From: an uncultured Christensenella sp.
Lineage (GTDB): Bacteria > Bacillota > Clostridia > Christensenellales > UBA1242
NCBI GenBank assembly: GCA_948471335.1
Contig: CAOKRZ010000044.1
Location: 1 to 7,337 of the forward strand
Direction of reading: 5' to 3'
Length of the DNA: 7,337 bases
The notes below the pieces were generated by a model that was given only the letters and a program-made list of their open reading frames with translations, made no database searches and had not been told where the DNA came from. Both the position numbers and the translations under genes were made by a program. Positions within the stretch are counted from its first letter, which is position 1. The number at the start of each line of letters is the position of its first letter. Shown piece by piece: positions 6,313 to 7,337 of this stretch.

Positions 6313-7077
6313 TTATTTCTTAGCCCCACCCGCAAAAGCTGTCATGATGTGCATAAGCACTCCGCTGTCAAGACAAGCTTCGCCAACAAGGACTCCATCA
6401 AGGCCTCTGCATGATGAGATTTGAGAGATGTTTTTCGCATTGACGCTTCCGCCATAAATAACTCCGATCTCTTCTGCAGCCTTCTTTGAAAAGTCGTTTT
6501 CAACTGCTTTTCTTATTGCCTTGATTCCAGTTTCGATTTCTTTGACTGTTGCGTTCTTGCCACTGCCGATTGCCCAAACAGGCTCATAGGCGATAATGAT
6601 GTTTTCAAGTTCGTTTTCATAAAGCCCTTTAAGCGCTTCGTCGACTTGGGATGCAATTGTGCTTATTGTCTTCAAAGAATTTTTGTCTGTGAGACTTTCT
6701 CCCACGCACAAAACAACTTGAAGCCTGTTTTTTAAGGCAATCTTAATCTTCTTATTGATTGTTTTTCCATTTTCTTTAAACTTGACTCTTCGTTCGATAT
6801 GACCGACAATAACCTTTTGTGCACCAATATCTTTAAGCATAGCGCCGCTGATTTCGCCAGTTTGAGCGCCGCGCTCTTCATCGCTGAGATTTTGTGCACC
6901 CAAAGCGAAGGTTGTGCCGTCAAGCATAAACCTTCCAAGCTCAAGCGATACATATGGCAAAGCAAGAGTCAGTTCAACTTTGTCATCTTTGTATTTTGGC
7001 GCAAGCGAAATGATATAGTTTTTGATCTCGCTTGACGTCATATTCATTTTCAAATTTGCAACAACTTGTTTTTTCAT
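6313..7077 (-). CDS. tpiA: Triosephosphate isomerase, with two unusual active-site substitutions
   Basis: Cytoplasmic glycolytic and gluconeogenic enzyme interconverting dihydroxyacetone phosphate and glyceraldehyde 3-phosphate. The 254 residues are the usual length of this TIM barrel. Catalytic residues seen: N8 and K10 (ANLKMN), H93 (in GHIERR) and E165 (AYEPVWAIGSG). Loop 6 is intact, and GAQNLS, GAQTGEIS and YGGSVN (209-213) are typical. Two positions are odd. GHSERR reads GHIERR, so the Ser after the catalytic His is Ile94. The usual VGGAS near the end reads VGEAC, so the second Gly, whose backbone NH normally helps hold the substrate phosphate, is Glu233. The rest looks functional, so this may be a variant enzyme rather than a dead one. 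The ATG overlaps the pgk stop as ATGA, with AGGAG eight bases upstream inside pgk, so translation is likely coupled. Confidence 0.96.
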   Translation of the reverse strand: MKKQVVANLKMNMTSSEIKNYIISLAPKYKDDKVELTLALPYVSLELGRFMLDGTTFALGAQNLSDEERGAQTGEISGAMLKDIGAQKVIVGHIERRVKFKENGKTINKKIKIALKNRLQVVLCVGESLTDKNSLKTISTIASQVDEALKGLYENELENIIIAYEPVWAIGSGKNATVKEIETGIKAIRKAVENDFSKKAAEEIGVIYGGSVNAKNISQISSCRGLDGVLVGEACLDSGVLMHIMTAFAGGAKK

Positions 7078-7337
7078 ATAAGCCTCTCCTGAATCACATC
7101 AAGACATGGAAGCGTTCCGTTTTCAAGATATTTCAGTGTTGCTCCGCCGCCAGTTGAAATATAGTTTATTTTTCCGCCAAGTTTAAGATTGTTTACAGCG
7201 CTTACGCTGTCTCCGCCGCCAACAACTGTATAGGCAGGACTGTCGGCAATAATCTTTGCAAGCTTTATTGTCCCTTTCTTAAACTTCTCTTCTTCAAAAA
7301 GCCCAACAGGTCCATTCCACAGAATTTCGCCTGCACC
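7074..7337 (-). CDS. pgk: Phosphoglycerate kinase, C-terminal part (cut by right window edge)
   Basis: The last 87 residues of the enzyme that transfers phosphate from 1,3-bisphosphoglycerate to ADP in glycolysis. The 5' part lies beyond the right edge; the frame is open to position 7337. Seen: ILWNGPVGLFEEEKF, nucleotide-binding VVGGGDSVSAV, and ISTGGGATLKYLENG with the glycine-rich end of the nucleotide site, then LPCLDVIQERLI and TGA. Family members usually have LPG near the end where this has LPC. The stop overlaps the tpiA start by four bases (ATGA), the usual pgk-tpiA operon arrangement. This short frame was identified by direct translation of the minus strand. Confidence 0.95.
   Translation of the reverse strand, partial: GAGEILWNGPVGLFEEEKFKKGTIKLAKIIADSPAYTVVGGGDSVSAVNNLKLGGKINYISTGGGATLKYLENGTLPCLDVIQERLI

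Overview
This window looks like a piece of chromosome from an AT-rich Firmicute, probably of the class Clostridia. The reasons are the 16S rRNA signature stretches, A/T-rich codon use, strong GGAGG-type ribosome binding sites, and the gene order pgk-tpiA, dnaX-ebfC-recR, argS. I cannot name a genus from the sequence alone.

Layout. Positions 1-860 are the 5' part of a 16S rRNA gene on the minus strand, cut by the left edge; its V1 region carries an insert of roughly 80 nt closed by a 26-bp helix. Upstream of it (861-1160) lie an rRNA leader of about 230 nt with small hairpins, a good sigma-A type promoter and an A-rich UP-like tract. A divergent promoter then drives a plus-strand orphan gene (1310-1837, 175 aa, unknown function) that ends in an intrinsic terminator. 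A second, two-way terminator separates it from a convergent small minus-strand gene (1911-2048, 45 aa) with its own promoter, ribosome binding site and terminator.

From 2121 to the right edge all genes are on the minus strand. In transcription order they are the 3' end of pgk, tpiA (ATGA overlap), dnaX (own promoter), a tau-tail reading frame, ebfC/ybaB, recR and argS. pgk and tpiA are glycolytic. dnaX, ebfC and recR form the common replication/recombination cluster. argS follows after an intrinsic-terminator-like hairpin that overlaps the recR stop codon.

The most interesting point is dnaX. Its reading frame stops after 370 codons, just after the clamp-loader core, at a run of nine A's. The -1 frame continues straight into a 115-aa frame that resembles the C-terminal tail of the tau subunit and has no ribosome binding site of its own. 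A GGAGG lies upstream of the run inside dnaX. This is the layout expected for gamma/tau production by -1 frameshifting or RNA polymerase slippage; an indel error in the A run is the main alternative. Other points worth a second look are the 16S V1 insert, the 45-aa gene, and two substitutions at normally invariant phosphate-site/catalytic-loop positions of triosephosphate isomerase.
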